Source of the DNA: Fidelibacterota bacterium UBA2986
Lineage (GTDB): Bacteria; Fidelibacterota; Marinisomatia; Marinisomatales; AB-629-J13
Direction: 5' to 3'
NCBI GenBank assembly: GCA_002346675.1
Contig: DEAI01000026.1
Location: 1 to 64,000 of the forward strand
Length of the DNA: 64,000 nucleotides
The notes below the pieces were generated by a model. The model saw only the letters and a program-made list of their open reading frames with translations, was not told where the DNA came from and did no database searches. Shown piece after piece: positions 1-8,801 of the stretch (its first letter is position 1; the number at the start of each line of letters is the position of its first letter). The position numbers and the translations under genes are program-made.

Positions 1-3000
1 CTCTCCATCAAGTGCCAGCTCATATGAACCGTTTCCCCATTGACAGCAGATACCGTCTCCATATGCATCATATATGGTCCATGTGTAGTCACCAGGAAAC
101 AAGTCAGCAGAAAACTCCACTGTTCCCCCAGAATATGGGCCGCCCGATGCAATTTGGCCTTCAGAACCTTCTAGGGTCCATGTGGTTTCTTCTGGATAGT
201 TATCAAAAACAATGGTTATCATTAATTCAGAGGGAGAACTTCCAAGTGTGATCTCTCCATCTTCAAGGGCACGTACCCAGTAACCTCTGCCTTGTTCAAT
301 GCTCTCTGGATTGTAATAGTTTGCATCTAACCCATAGACCGTACCGGGATAGATCATATCATTTTCATATATATCCTCAGCTGAAATGGAGCCGCTAATA
401 CCAGAGAAGAGATTCCAGCCGGTTGTGATGGGTATGGTAACTGTATATATGGGGTCACCAATTAATAGCAATGTATCACTTTCTGTCATTCTCAAAAGAT
501 AGCCATTTCCAGCTTCCAGCTCACTCTCTTCCACATATACTCCTCCAGAATGTGAGTAAAGAGTTCCATCTTGAGCATTGGAAAATAAAGATTCATAGTG
601 AGCATCTTCTACCTCAAGCGCAAGGCCTACCATATTCCAGCCGCTGCTGTATGTTACCATGGGAGGGCCAAAGATACAGGTACCATCATTCATATTCGCA
701 CCAGGATCATAATTTTCAGCTTCAGGTTCTGTACAGCCAAGAATACCGCCTAACTCAAAAGCACCAATATCTGGAGCAGACCCTACATAATCAATATCAT
801 CTGTACCGTCACCATTAAGGTCAGCAGTTCCCGCATCATATAAGGGCGAGATATTAAACGGGGGATCATGCTCCCAGCTAAAATCACCATTTCCAGGGTC
901 TAAAAATTGAGGATTTTCATTAATATTATTCTGTCCACCGTAGTTCCACCCGCCTTCAATATTACTAAAGCTGACAGTAGCATTGGCAACCCATCCCATT
1001 ATTTGATATGGACTATTATTGCCCCAAACAATAGTATTATAGATATCAAAAAATGCACTACTTTCACCTATATCTATTGCTCCATTTCCAGTATTTCCAT
1101 AGAATGTAGAATTTAGTATAGACCCAGATTTACTTGAGGATATACCTCCACCATATTTATTAGCAGCAACGCTATTATTTATAAAAGTACAGCGTTCTAC
1201 TTCAAAGCCCAGAGCGTCATTAGCGATGTATATCGCACCACCATGTTCAACCGAATAATTGCCCTCAAAATGAGTATTTCTAAATACAGGAAAGCTAGAG
1301 CCACCCCAGAAATTGACACCGCCTCCATTATTGTTCGCAATATTATCAACAATAGTACAATATTCAAAAACAGTGTTTGAGTTATTTGCCCAGACCCCAC
1401 CACCATAACCAATCCACCATCCAGCCTGAGCTACATTATTAGCTATAGTAACATTATGAAGTGTAGCATTTAGGTTTGTACCACCATCTCCATGGGGACC
1501 ATTATGGTTCCAGAAACCAAATCCACCACCCATATAAGGTGCTGAATTATATTCAACAGTTGAGTTAGACATCGTCCAATCTGAACCCTCACTTGACCAT
1601 ACACCTCCGCCATTCATTGACGCACTGTTGTTATAAATATGCATATTATCAAAAGTCCCAAATACCTGATTTAGAAATAGACCCCCACCATGGCCAACAT
1701 CATTCATTCCATCCCAATTGGTACCTATACAATAATTATCATATATTTCTATATTTGTCATTGATACTTTAGACGCATAAACATTTATTCCACCGCCCAT
1801 CATTGTTGCAGCATTATTGCGTACTATAACGTTATTTAGTGTAGGGCCATCTACCCTAAAGAGGGATATTCCACCGCCATTGTGAGAGTGGCTATTTTCA
1901 ACAATAACATTCTCTATAACAGTTTCATTTTCTACCATAACCCAATCAAGGTTATCTAAATCGTTTGCGGTGATCAAAAGCCCACCCCCACCTGCACATC
2001 CATGTGCTTCGGAATAGCCACCAGTTAATGTCATATTTTCTACCCTTACATTTTCCACTTCCTTAATTACCAAAACCGCTGCTTCATCATTTGAATAGGC
2101 TTCGGCATCTAGTATTGTGGTCTCTGAATCAGACCCTATGAGATGAACATTGTCAGGCAAAACGATAGGAAATTTCTCATTATTTGTTGAGGGAGAGTAA
2201 ACCCCTGGTACAAGGTTAATCGTGGTAGTAGTTCCGCCCTCTCTTACAAGAGTGAGGGCATGGCCAATGGTTTTAAATGGTTCTGACTCTGTGCCAGCGC
2301 TGTTATCATTCCCTAAATTTGAAACATAGAATGAATTGGACTCTATACAGTTACCTAAAATATCATTCTGAAGGTAGCCTGCCTCTTCCTCTATAGATTG
2401 GAGGACAAAGTCATTTACCTCGTTTGTTTCGCAATCAATATCTTCAAAAACGCTATTGCTTACATCTATGGTTCCTTCATATCCATAGGAATAGAAATTC
2501 TCACCATCACCGCTGGAATTATTTTCAAAATAATTATTTTGGATATTTAATGTCTCGGGTATATCTCTGTCTGAGTTATTTTCTTGACTATCACTCTCGC
2601 TAGAAAAGCCTCTGTCTTCGTCAAACTCAACACCTTCATCAGAGTAGTGGCCCATTGCACCTCCCTGCCTGCCACCTCTTCCTGCTCTCAAATTATCATT
2701 ACCAAAGCCATTATCTAAAAACCGGTTGTAGTTTATAGTTGGATAGGCCTTATACATGAGAATCGCACCACCAGCGCGTACAGTTTGGGCATTATCACAT
2801 GTCTCAACTAACATGGAGGTACCGTCTCCTTCCTGGAAGGTAAACCCTAAAATGGTCGGCTCAGGGTTTCCTCCGTAGTTCCACCCGCCACCACGGATAA
2901 TAAGACAGCTCCCCTGATTGGGATTAGTTGGTTCCTGTGCGCCGCTGATAATGGTGCCCGTAATGTTATCATTATTAACCCAGTCTGGACCAAGGTCGTC

Positions 3001-3198
3001 AAACAAAGCGTGGCTTGACAGTGTGATCTCTTTTTCCAGAATAAGATTTTCATAATAGATACCTTGCGCAACAAGTACGGTATCACCATCAACAGAAGCA
3101 TCAATACCATCCTGAATTGTAGGATAGTCTGCAGGAACTTGGATAGTTGCTGCTAATAGTAAAGAAAAAATTGAAAATAATGAGAGTATGTGTTTCAT
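1..3198 (-). CDS. Secreted right-handed beta-helix surface protein, C-terminus beyond the window
   Basis: The reading frame is open for 1066 codons from the ATG at 3198 to base 1, so the protein is truncated by the window edge. Residues 1-17 form a signal peptide. A PADYPTIQDGIDAS segment and a later FYVSNLGNDNSAGTESEPF segment (about residue 287, DUF1565-like) each open a parallel beta-helix stretch, with many GGGI/NNSA-type repeats from about 400 to 760. A GCTEPEAENYDP module lies near 821-840, followed by a GWNMVGL segment and, from about 1000, a domain with the DGICC motif that I know from exported proteins of marine FCB bacteria. It is probably exposed on the cell surface; ligand unknown. 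A sorting domain may lie in the missing end. A CRP-like palindrome stands about 100 bases upstream and the cyclase gene precedes it on the same strand. Confidence 0.85.
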   Translation of the reverse strand, partial: MKHILSLFSIFSLLLAATIQVPADYPTIQDGIDASVDGDTVLVAQGIYYENLILEKEITLSSHALFDDLGPDWVNNDNITGTIISGAQEPTNPNQGSCLIIRGGGWNYGGNPEPTILGFTFQEGDGTSMLVETCDNAQTVRAGGAILMYKAYPTINYNRFLDNGFGNDNLRAGRGGRQGGAMGHYSDEGVEFDEDRGFSSESDSQENNSDRDIPETLNIQNNYFENNSSGDGENFYSYGYEGTIDVSNSVFEDIDCETNEVNDFVLQSIEEEAGYLQNDILGNCIESNSFYVSNLGNDNSAGTESEPFKTIGHALTLVREGGTTTTINLVPGVYSPSTNNEKFPIVLPDNVHLIGSDSETTILDAEAYSNDEAAVLVIKEVENVRVENMTLTGGYSEAHGCAGGGGLLITANDLDNLDWVMVENETVIENVIVENSHSHNGGGISLFRVDGPTLNNVIVRNNAATMMGGGINVYASKVSMTNIEIYDNYCIGTNWDGMNDVGHGGGLFLNQVFGTFDNMHIYNNSASMNGGGVWSSEGSDWTMSNSTVEYNSAPYMGGGFGFWNHNGPHGDGGTNLNATLHNVTIANNVAQAGWWIGYGGGVWANNSNTVFEYCTIVDNIANNNGGGVNFWGGSSFPVFRNTHFEGNYSVEHGGAIYIANDALGFEVERCTFINNSVAANKYGGGISSSKSGSILNSTFYGNTGNGAIDIGESSAFFDIYNTIVWGNNSPYQIMGWVANATVSFSNIEGGWNYGGQNNINENPQFLDPGNGDFSWEHDPPFNISPLYDAGTADLNGDGTDDIDYVGSAPDIGAFELGGILGCTEPEAENYDPGANMNDGTCIFGPPMVTYSSGWNMVGLALEVEDAHYESLFSNAQDGTLYSHSGGVYVEESELEAGNGYLLRMTESDTLLLIGDPIYTVTIPITTGWNLFSGISGSISAEDIYENDMIYPGTVYGLDANYYNPESIEQGRGYWVRALEDGEITLGSSPSELMITIVFDNYPEETTWTLEGSEGQIASGGPYSGGTVEFSADLFPGDYTWTIYDAYGDGICCQWGNGSYELALDGE

Positions 3199-3290
3199 TT
3201 GGGCTCCGATATTATAGTTATAAAATATAAAATTTTCTATTTGAATGTATATTTAATATAAAAAAAAAACAAAGTATTATAAGAGTGATT

Positions 3291-3322
3291 TTATAATTTG
3301 TGATAGAAATCACAAATTATAA
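3291..3322. promoter_or_regulatory. Perfect 14-bp inverted repeat with CRP consensus (TGTGA-N6-TCACA)
   Basis: Two perfectly complementary 14-base arms (3291-3304 and 3309-3322) flank AGAA. The core reads TGTGA, six bases, TCACA, which is the classical binding pattern of CRP-type regulators. It lies between the cyclase stop (3351) and the start of the beta-helix gene (3198), both on the minus strand, centred about 108 bases before that start. It could also fold as an RNA hairpin after the cyclase gene, but no T-run follows it directly on the minus strand; a T10 run occurs only about 30 bases further on. I favour an operator for the beta-helix gene. Confidence 0.6.
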
Positions 3323-3350
3323 AGACTAACTTCTGTGTACTATATAAATT

Positions 3351-5672
3351 TTATCCATCCCAGGCAGAAACGATATCCTGATGAAGTTTTACAGACATAT
3401 ATTGATTCCTATCAGATTTATTTTTAATATTTCGTGACCTTGACTTTAACTCAAAGTAGGCGTCCTCCAGATATTTCTTTGCAGATTTAGATTTTTTTAA
3501 TGCTTTATTGACTAGATACATATTCCAGTTTGTTTGGATGACCTCATAAGAAAGAGGTTCAAAATCATCATTTAATTCTTCAAAAGTTTTCACCAATGAT
3601 GGAGTTTTTGCTTTTTCTCCTGTTTTGATTTTAACCAAACACAACCATGTAAGAGAAGTTAAACGATTTTTTGGAATATCGCTCTCGGTGTAGATACTAT
3701 CTGCTTTATAAATATAAAAAGCTGCACTATCATAATTGGCTTGTTGATAATGAGTTATACCAAGGGCTTGATATCTATCTGAAAGATCGTAAATATCATC
3801 ATAGGAGTTGGAGATATTAAGGGATCTTTTAAACTCCATAAGGGCTTGATCATAATCAGTGTCAAGATAATATGCCTTTCCAAGATTTAGCAATGTCTTA
3901 TTTAGACCTTTCAAATCATTGAGTTTTTCTTTTATTTCAATACTCATGTTAAAATATTTTATGGAATTTTTAAAATCACCCATATCGAAATATACCTGCC
4001 CTAAATTATTTAATGTTTTGCCATAATTTCGTGTGTCACCAAGTTCCTCTTTGATTACCAAGCTTTCATTATAATATTCGATTGATTTTGAATAATCAAA
4101 ATCTTTCCAATACCAAATTCCAATATTATTCACATATTTGGATATTTTTAATTTATCATCAAATTCTTTAGCTGTGTTAAATGCCTGAAGCCAATATTCT
4201 AAAGCCTCATCGAGTCTTTGAGTCTTGTAGTACAAAATTGCAATACTATTCATAGCTTTTGCCATACTGCTTTTATCATTCATTACCTTGAATATGGATA
4301 AAGCTTCATCAAATTTTATTAGTGCATCTTCATATTGTCTTTGTCTTCGTAATAGAGCGCCCTGTTTTCGTAATGATTCAGCGATATTGGTATTGTCTTC
4401 CAACTGTCTGCTTCTTTTGAGAGATCTAGAATATAGGAAATCAGCTTGAGTATAATCTCCAATCTCATAATACATTATTCCAAGTCTGAGCTGGGCAGAA
4501 ATTAATTTATCATCAAGGTCAACAGACTCTTTCATCATATTTATTGCTTCTAGATCTTGCTCGCTATTGTCGCTCCTTGCATAGAGATCTATGCCCTTTA
4601 GATAAAGCTCATAGGATTTAGGATCATATTCAATTTTTCTCAGTTCGGCAGCCATGGGAATATCTAATCCACCGATTATATTTTCAACCAATACCCCAAC
4701 CACAGATTGTAAACTATTTTCTTCAATTACCCAATTATTAACAAATTTTTCAACACCTGTTTTTGCTTCTACTAAATTACATCCTAAATTGAATCCTTCA
4801 CTTGTCCGCTCAAGGCTGCTCCTAAATACATATTGAACACCTAAGCTTTTAGCAATATCCGATATCTCCATATCTGTATTTTTTAGTTTTCGGACTGACG
4901 AAACTTCAGAGACCAATAGGTTTGCAGGTAGGGCTTTTGAAAGACTAAAGATTATATCTTCAGTGATCGTTTCAAGATATTGATCTTGCTTGTTTCCAAT
5001 GATGTCCATATACATCACAGCCACAGAAACAACTTTTGGTTTCTTAGGCATCATAAAATATCCCGCTAATCCCAGTATCAGAAGAACAGGAGCTATGATC
5101 ATCCAAATAGGAGTTTTTTTATCAAGTTTTGCAGAGACTTCAGATAGGTTTGTTTCTGGAAGGTCGTGAGAAGTGATACAGTAAACTTCAACAGTTTGTC
5201 CGACACCCTTTAATTTTGGTTTTCCAAGATATTTGGTTTTATAGCTTTCTTCTCTTATTAGTGCATCATTGACTTTATTGGAAATGGCAATACCACCGGG
5301 AGCAGAAAAAGGCTCGATCCGTGCAGCAATATTCACATCATCACCGATCACATCATTTTCTGTGATTAAAATTTCTCCTTGATGTATACCGATACGGAGA
5401 TTTAAATGATCAATGGGTTTTAATTTATTCTGTATCTCGATACAGCATTCTACGGCATCTGTTACAGTTTCAAAGGTTAGTAGTAGACCGTCACCGATTT
5501 CTTTTACCCAGCTCCCTTTTTTTGACTCAACCAGAGGTTTGAGCATCTCCCGCTGCTTGACTAATAGGTCAGCTGCTTTAGTTTGGTCTTCAGCTGTGAG
5601 TTTTGTAAATCCAACTATATCTGTAAAAACTATAGCGGCCAGCTTACGTTTTGGATTTGAGCCTTCAGGCAT
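3351..5672 (-). CDS. Membrane class III adenylate cyclase with TolB/FlgO-like and TPR domains
   Basis: The 773-residue protein should make cAMP from ATP. Residues 10-170 are a class III cyclase domain: metal-binding Asp18 (FTDIVGF) and Asp61 (GDGLL), Lys57 of the KEIGDG motif in the position that selects adenine, and transition-state Asn114 and Arg118 in GDDVNIAAR. One membrane helix follows at about 187-208. Next comes a segment of about 120 residues resembling the TolB N-terminal/FlgO type (VSVAVMYMDIIG...LGVQYVFRSSLER), then eight or more TPR units up to about 740. The catalytic domain would be cytoplasmic and the TPR part on the other side of the membrane, so the protein may sense an envelope signal. 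It is followed by a CRP-like palindrome and the beta-helix gene, and is divergent from flgF. Cyclase assignment is firm; the sensed signal is unknown. Confidence 0.88.
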   Translation of the reverse strand: MPEGSNPKRKLAAIVFTDIVGFTKLTAEDQTKAADLLVKQREMLKPLVESKKGSWVKEIGDGLLLTFETVTDAVECCIEIQNKLKPIDHLNLRIGIHQGEILITENDVIGDDVNIAARIEPFSAPGGIAISNKVNDALIREESYKTKYLGKPKLKGVGQTVEVYCITSHDLPETNLSEVSAKLDKKTPIWMIIAPVLLILGLAGYFMMPKKPKVVSVAVMYMDIIGNKQDQYLETITEDIIFSLSKALPANLLVSEVSSVRKLKNTDMEISDIAKSLGVQYVFRSSLERTSEGFNLGCNLVEAKTGVEKFVNNWVIEENSLQSVVGVLVENIIGGLDIPMAAELRKIEYDPKSYELYLKGIDLYARSDNSEQDLEAINMMKESVDLDDKLISAQLRLGIMYYEIGDYTQADFLYSRSLKRSRQLEDNTNIAESLRKQGALLRRQRQYEDALIKFDEALSIFKVMNDKSSMAKAMNSIAILYYKTQRLDEALEYWLQAFNTAKEFDDKLKISKYVNNIGIWYWKDFDYSKSIEYYNESLVIKEELGDTRNYGKTLNNLGQVYFDMGDFKNSIKYFNMSIEIKEKLNDLKGLNKTLLNLGKAYYLDTDYDQALMEFKRSLNISNSYDDIYDLSDRYQALGITHYQQANYDSAAFYIYKADSIYTESDIPKNRLTSLTWLCLVKIKTGEKAKTPSLVKTFEELNDDFEPLSYEVIQTNWNMYLVNKALKKSKSAKKYLEDAYFELKSRSRNIKNKSDRNQYMSVKLHQDIVSAWDG

Positions 5673-5920
5673 ACGGAAATTTAATACATTTAAAAAAAAT
5701 ATTAAATCAGCTATTCAATATATTTTAAATATTCATTTTAACCTCAATAGAGCAGGGTTTTTCTAAAATATCAAGAAGGAAAATTCTTCCTTTTTTGTTC
5801 AGATTATTCCTTATCTATAGAAAAATATCAGGCAGTATATTTGTCAATAAAAATTATATAAGTTCATATATATTTATAATAAAAGGTATTATATAAATTA
5901 ATATATTAAACTTCTCCACT

Positions 5921-5937
5921 TTGGTATTGCAGTTGTT
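5921..5937 (+). promoter_or_regulatory. Possible sigma-54-like promoter element before flgF
   Basis: TTGGTAT, five bases, then TTGT. The GG and the second G are separated by ten bases, as in -24/-12 promoters, but the usual GC of the -12 box is GT here. The same spaced motif occurs at 37174 and 47072. The predicted transcript start would be only about five bases before the flgF ATG, which is unusually short, so this is a weak call. Confidence 0.25.
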
Positions 5938-5952
5938 TTAGTAAGTAGTATC

Positions 5953-6666
5953 ATGAAAATTAATCTTGAAATACTCAAACACGCGATGGCAGCTCAAACA
6001 TTTAAAAATGATTTAGTTTCCAACAATATTGCAAATATAAATACCACTGGATTTAAACGTGATATATTATTTTTGGATATGATTGATTTATACAGCACCA
6101 ACTACGATAATAAAAATCGTCTCACTGAACACGGTCAGGGAACAATGAAGGAAACAGGTAACCCACTGGATATTGCGTTTTCCGGAAAGGGATACTTTGT
6201 TATGGAAGGAAAAAATCAAGAGTACTATACCAGGGATGGACATTTTTCAATTGACAGTGAAGGGTTTTTGGTAAATTCAGAAGGATATAAAGTTTTGGGA
6301 CAGGGTGGATGGATTAACCTCTCCCTGGATGGTACTAAAACAGGTAATATCTCCATAAGTAAAGTAGGAGAAATATTTGTTAATGATGAATATGTTGATA
6401 TGTTAAAAGTTGTTGATTTTGAGGATTATACCCATCTACAAAAAGAGGGGATCAATTTTATTTCAACAAACAAAGATTTAAAACCATTTGAACCGGAAGT
6501 ATACATGTTACTGCAAAATCATTTAGAGGGTTCAAATGTAAGTTCTGTAAACGAAATGGTTGAATTGATTAGTTTGCAAAGAGATTTTGAAAGTACCCAC
6601 AATGCTGTTAAAACTATTGATACAGCATTAGGAAAGGCGGCAAATGATATTGGTCGCTACAGGTAG
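5953..6666 (+). CDS. flgF: Flagellar basal-body rod protein FlgF
   Basis: This 237-residue protein forms part of the proximal rod of the flagellum. The N-terminus has the rod/hook family signature (NIANINTTGFKRD, residues 25-37), the centre has GNPLDIAFSGKGYF, typical of FlgF/FlgG, and the C-terminus has the conserved NEMVELISLQRDFESTHNAV helix that packs in the rod core. It is first of a same-strand flagellar run and lies 24 bases before flgG. I see no Shine-Dalgarno sequence before the ATG. The protein is slightly shorter than flgG and more divergent, which supports FlgF rather than a second FlgG. FlgB, FlgC and FliE, the other proximal rod parts, are not in this window. Confidence 0.9.
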   Translation: MKINLEILKHAMAAQTFKNDLVSNNIANINTTGFKRDILFLDMIDLYSTNYDNKNRLTEHGQGTMKETGNPLDIAFSGKGYFVMEGKNQEYYTRDGHFSIDSEGFLVNSEGYKVLGQGGWINLSLDGTKTGNISISKVGEIFVNDEYVDMLKVVDFEDYTHLQKEGINFISTNKDLKPFEPEVYMLLQNHLEGSNVSSVNEMVELISLQRDFESTHNAVKTIDTALGKAANDIGRYR

Positions 6667-6690
6667 TAAAACGATAAGGAGTTAAGCTTT

Positions 6691-7479
6691 ATGTTAAGGT
6701 CATTAAGAACCGCTGCACTTGGTATGACAGCACAACAATTAAATGTTGATACAATCGCACATAACCTCGCAAATGTCAACACAACAGGATATAAAAAGAG
6801 TACAGTTGAATTTCAAGATCTTCTATATGACAACATTGAATCTGGAGATGCAAGCAACCAAGATGGTCTAGAAAAACCGGGTGAAATTCAGGTTGGTTTA
6901 GGAAATAAACCTATCTCCACTTTTAAATCATTTTCACAGGGAAATATTACTGAAACAGGAAATTCACTGGACATAGCAATAAACGGAAAAGGTTTTTTTC
7001 AAATAACACAACCCGATGGTTCTTTCGTTTACACTCGTGATGGAGCGTTTCGGGTGAACTCTCAGGGAAATATTGTCAATGCAGCAGGGCTTAGGGTTTA
7101 TCCAGAAATTTCGCTACCTGAAGGTGTGACCAGCATAAAAATCAATCAAGATGGCGTGCTATCAGTATTAATTGATGGTCAGGTTGAACCTGAAGAAATG
7201 GGTCAGTTTGAGCTAGCTACTTTTATGAATCCTGCAGGATTAAAAGCAATAGGTGGAAACTTGTTTGAACAAACTGATGCATCTGGAGAGCCAACCTATG
7301 GATCTCCAGGCGAACAAGGGTTTGGCCTGTGTGTGCAGGGATATTTAGAAAAATCTAATGTAGATGTGGTTGAAGAGATGGTAAATCTAATTGTCTCACA
7401 GAGATCCTATGAAATTAATTCAAAGGCAGTAAAAACAGCGGACGAGCTTTTGCAGATGACCAATGGTCTTAAACGATAG
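6691..7479 (+). CDS. flgG: Flagellar distal rod protein FlgG
   Basis: FlgG builds the distal rod through the peptidoglycan and outer membrane rings. The 262-residue length is that of the family. The N-terminus MLRSLRTAALGMTAQQ and HNLANVNTTGYKKS (about residues 25-38) are nearly canonical, as are GNSLDIAINGKGFFQI, YTRDGAF and the C-terminal VVEEMVNLIVSQRSYEINSKAV. An AAGGAG ribosome-binding site stands before the ATG. The stop codon is one base before the preferred start of flgA. Confidence 0.96.
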   Translation: MLRSLRTAALGMTAQQLNVDTIAHNLANVNTTGYKKSTVEFQDLLYDNIESGDASNQDGLEKPGEIQVGLGNKPISTFKSFSQGNITETGNSLDIAINGKGFFQITQPDGSFVYTRDGAFRVNSQGNIVNAAGLRVYPEISLPEGVTSIKINQDGVLSVLIDGQVEPEEMGQFELATFMNPAGLKAIGGNLFEQTDASGEPTYGSPGEQGFGLCVQGYLEKSNVDVVEEMVNLIVSQRSYEINSKAVKTADELLQMTNGLKR

Positions 7480-7480
7480 A

Positions 7481-8161
7481 ATGAAAAGAATTCTTAAATT
7501 TTCTAATATTACAATAATTCTTATTTCATTTTTTCTGGTAGAAAATCTGCCAGGGAATCAGATCTTATCTGATGTGGTGAAATCATATTATTCTCAGCGT
7601 TTCAGTATTCACTCAAAAGATATCAAAATAAAGTTCATTCATATTCCGGATGTAGATATCAATAAGCAATATTTGATAGTTCCTGAGCTAAAAATAAAAT
7701 TGGGACATCAAACAATTTGGATTGAAGAACACATTTCCGGTAATACATTTCCTTTGACTTTAGATATATCAGCCAATATTCCTGTATTAGTAGCAAAAAA
7801 GACTATTCCCCGCAAAGAAGGGCTAGCTCCAGAGATGTTTTACTTTGAAAGCTGCCTGTTAACTCGAGATTATGAGCGCTATGTATTTGATAAAAAAGAG
7901 CTAGAAGGTGCAATGGCAATTCAAGTAATAAAAATGGGTAAGCCACTTACTTATTCTATGATAAAAAAACGTCCTGATATTTTTAAAGGCGACCTAGTGG
8001 GTGTAGAGCTGGTCTCCGGAAACATGGTTATAGAGACTAAAGGTACTGCAAAAAAAGATGGAAATTATGGTGGAAAAACAGAAGTAATTTTAGATAGAAC
8101 AGGAAAAAAAGTTTTTGGTAAGGTTATTGGGTCAAATCGGGTTCGAGTAAAACTTAATTAA
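7481..8161 (+). CDS. flgA: FlgA, periplasmic P-ring assembly chaperone (SAF domain)
   Basis: FlgA helps FlgI assemble into the P-ring in the periplasm. I chose the ATG at 7481, one base after the flgG stop; an in-frame ATG at 7463 would put six extra residues ahead of the signal sequence and overlap flgG. Residues 1-25 are a hydrophobic export signal. The C-terminal 120 residues hold the SAF-type beta-clip domain (KKTIPRKEGLAPEMFYFE, later RTGKKVFGKVIGSNRVRV), whose last strands are the most recognisable part of FlgA. Its position between flgG and flgH is typical for the family. Confidence 0.85.
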   Translation: MKRILKFSNITIILISFFLVENLPGNQILSDVVKSYYSQRFSIHSKDIKIKFIHIPDVDINKQYLIVPELKIKLGHQTIWIEEHISGNTFPLTLDISANIPVLVAKKTIPRKEGLAPEMFYFESCLLTRDYERYVFDKKELEGAMAIQVIKMGKPLTYSMIKKRPDIFKGDLVGVELVSGNMVIETKGTAKKDGNYGGKTEVILDRTGKKVFGKVIGSNRVRVKLN

Positions 8162-8180
8162 ACTAGCTAGGATTTATCAG

Positions 8181-8801
8181 ATGAGAAAAAATATTATAAG
8201 GAATAGTTTATTATTTACAGGTTCAATCCTATTTGGTCAAATGGAAGATTTTTATGTCACTTCTATATATTCAGATATAAAAGCTCATAAAGTTGGGGAT
8301 TTAATTACTGTTAATATTATAGAGTCTTCCAATGCATCTAGGGAATCAAAAGTAAATAGTTCAAGTTCAACCGATATGTCGATGGACGGTAGTGTTGCGG
8401 GGTCATTAACTGATTATCTTCCTTTATTTGGTGCTTCTAGTAAAATTTCAAATTTTCTGGATGGCTCTGAGGGAAGTGAACAAAAAGATCAGTTAACAGG
8501 AAGAATATCAGCTACGATTATGGAAGAGACAAAAAATGGGTTGTTTTTTATAAAAGGCAACAGGATAGTAGAAGTAAATGGTGAAATGAACACTATAAAA
8601 TTAGAGGGGTATGTTAGAGAAAGAGATATCTCAACTGACAACACAGTGTTTTCTTATAATATTGCTAATGCAGAAATTTTATATCGTAAAGGTGGTACAT
8701 TGGAAAATGTAGTGAATCCAAGAAAAGTTCAAAAATGGTTTACATGGGGAATAGGATTAGGACTAGTAGGATTGGCATTTATAGGGCCTATAGCATTTTA
8801 A
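8181..8801 (+). CDS. flgH: Flagellar L-ring protein FlgH, without the usual lipoprotein cysteine
   Basis: FlgH forms the outer-membrane L-ring bushing around the rod. Family features are VGDLITVNIIESSNASRES (about residues 38-56), the central LTGRISATIMEE, GLFFIKGNRIVEVNGE and EGYVRERDIS segments, and the position between flgA and flgI. Two things are odd. The 206-residue protein has no cysteine at all, so it cannot carry the lipid anchor usual for FlgH. Its last 20 or so residues (about 186-206) are strongly hydrophobic and glycine-rich, where FlgH normally ends in a short polar tail. The tail may replace the lipid anchor. The stop overlaps the flgI start by one base (TAATG). Confidence 0.88.
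   Translation: MRKNIIRNSLLFTGSILFGQMEDFYVTSIYSDIKAHKVGDLITVNIIESSNASRESKVNSSSSTDMSMDGSVAGSLTDYLPLFGASSKISNFLDGSEGSEQKDQLTGRISATIMEETKNGLFFIKGNRIVEVNGEMNTIKLEGYVRERDISTDNTVFSYNIANAEILYRKGGTLENVVNPRKVQKWFTWGIGLGLVGLAFIGPIAF

Noticed and set aside
471..1412. Short open frames opposite the beta-helix gene on the + strand and in another minus-strand frame
   Set aside because: They have skewed His/Tyr/Ser composition, no ribosome-binding site and lie fully inside the 1066-codon beta-helix frame.
5413..5766. 117-codon + strand frame over the cyclase start region
   Set aside because: Antisense to the well-conserved cyclase catalytic domain; Ser/Thr-rich shadow translation with no family match.
5772..5797. 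AGGAA-AATTC-TTCCT followed by T-run as a + strand terminator
   Set aside because: No + strand gene ends upstream of it; it lies in the divergent region between the cyclase gene and flgF and is weak.
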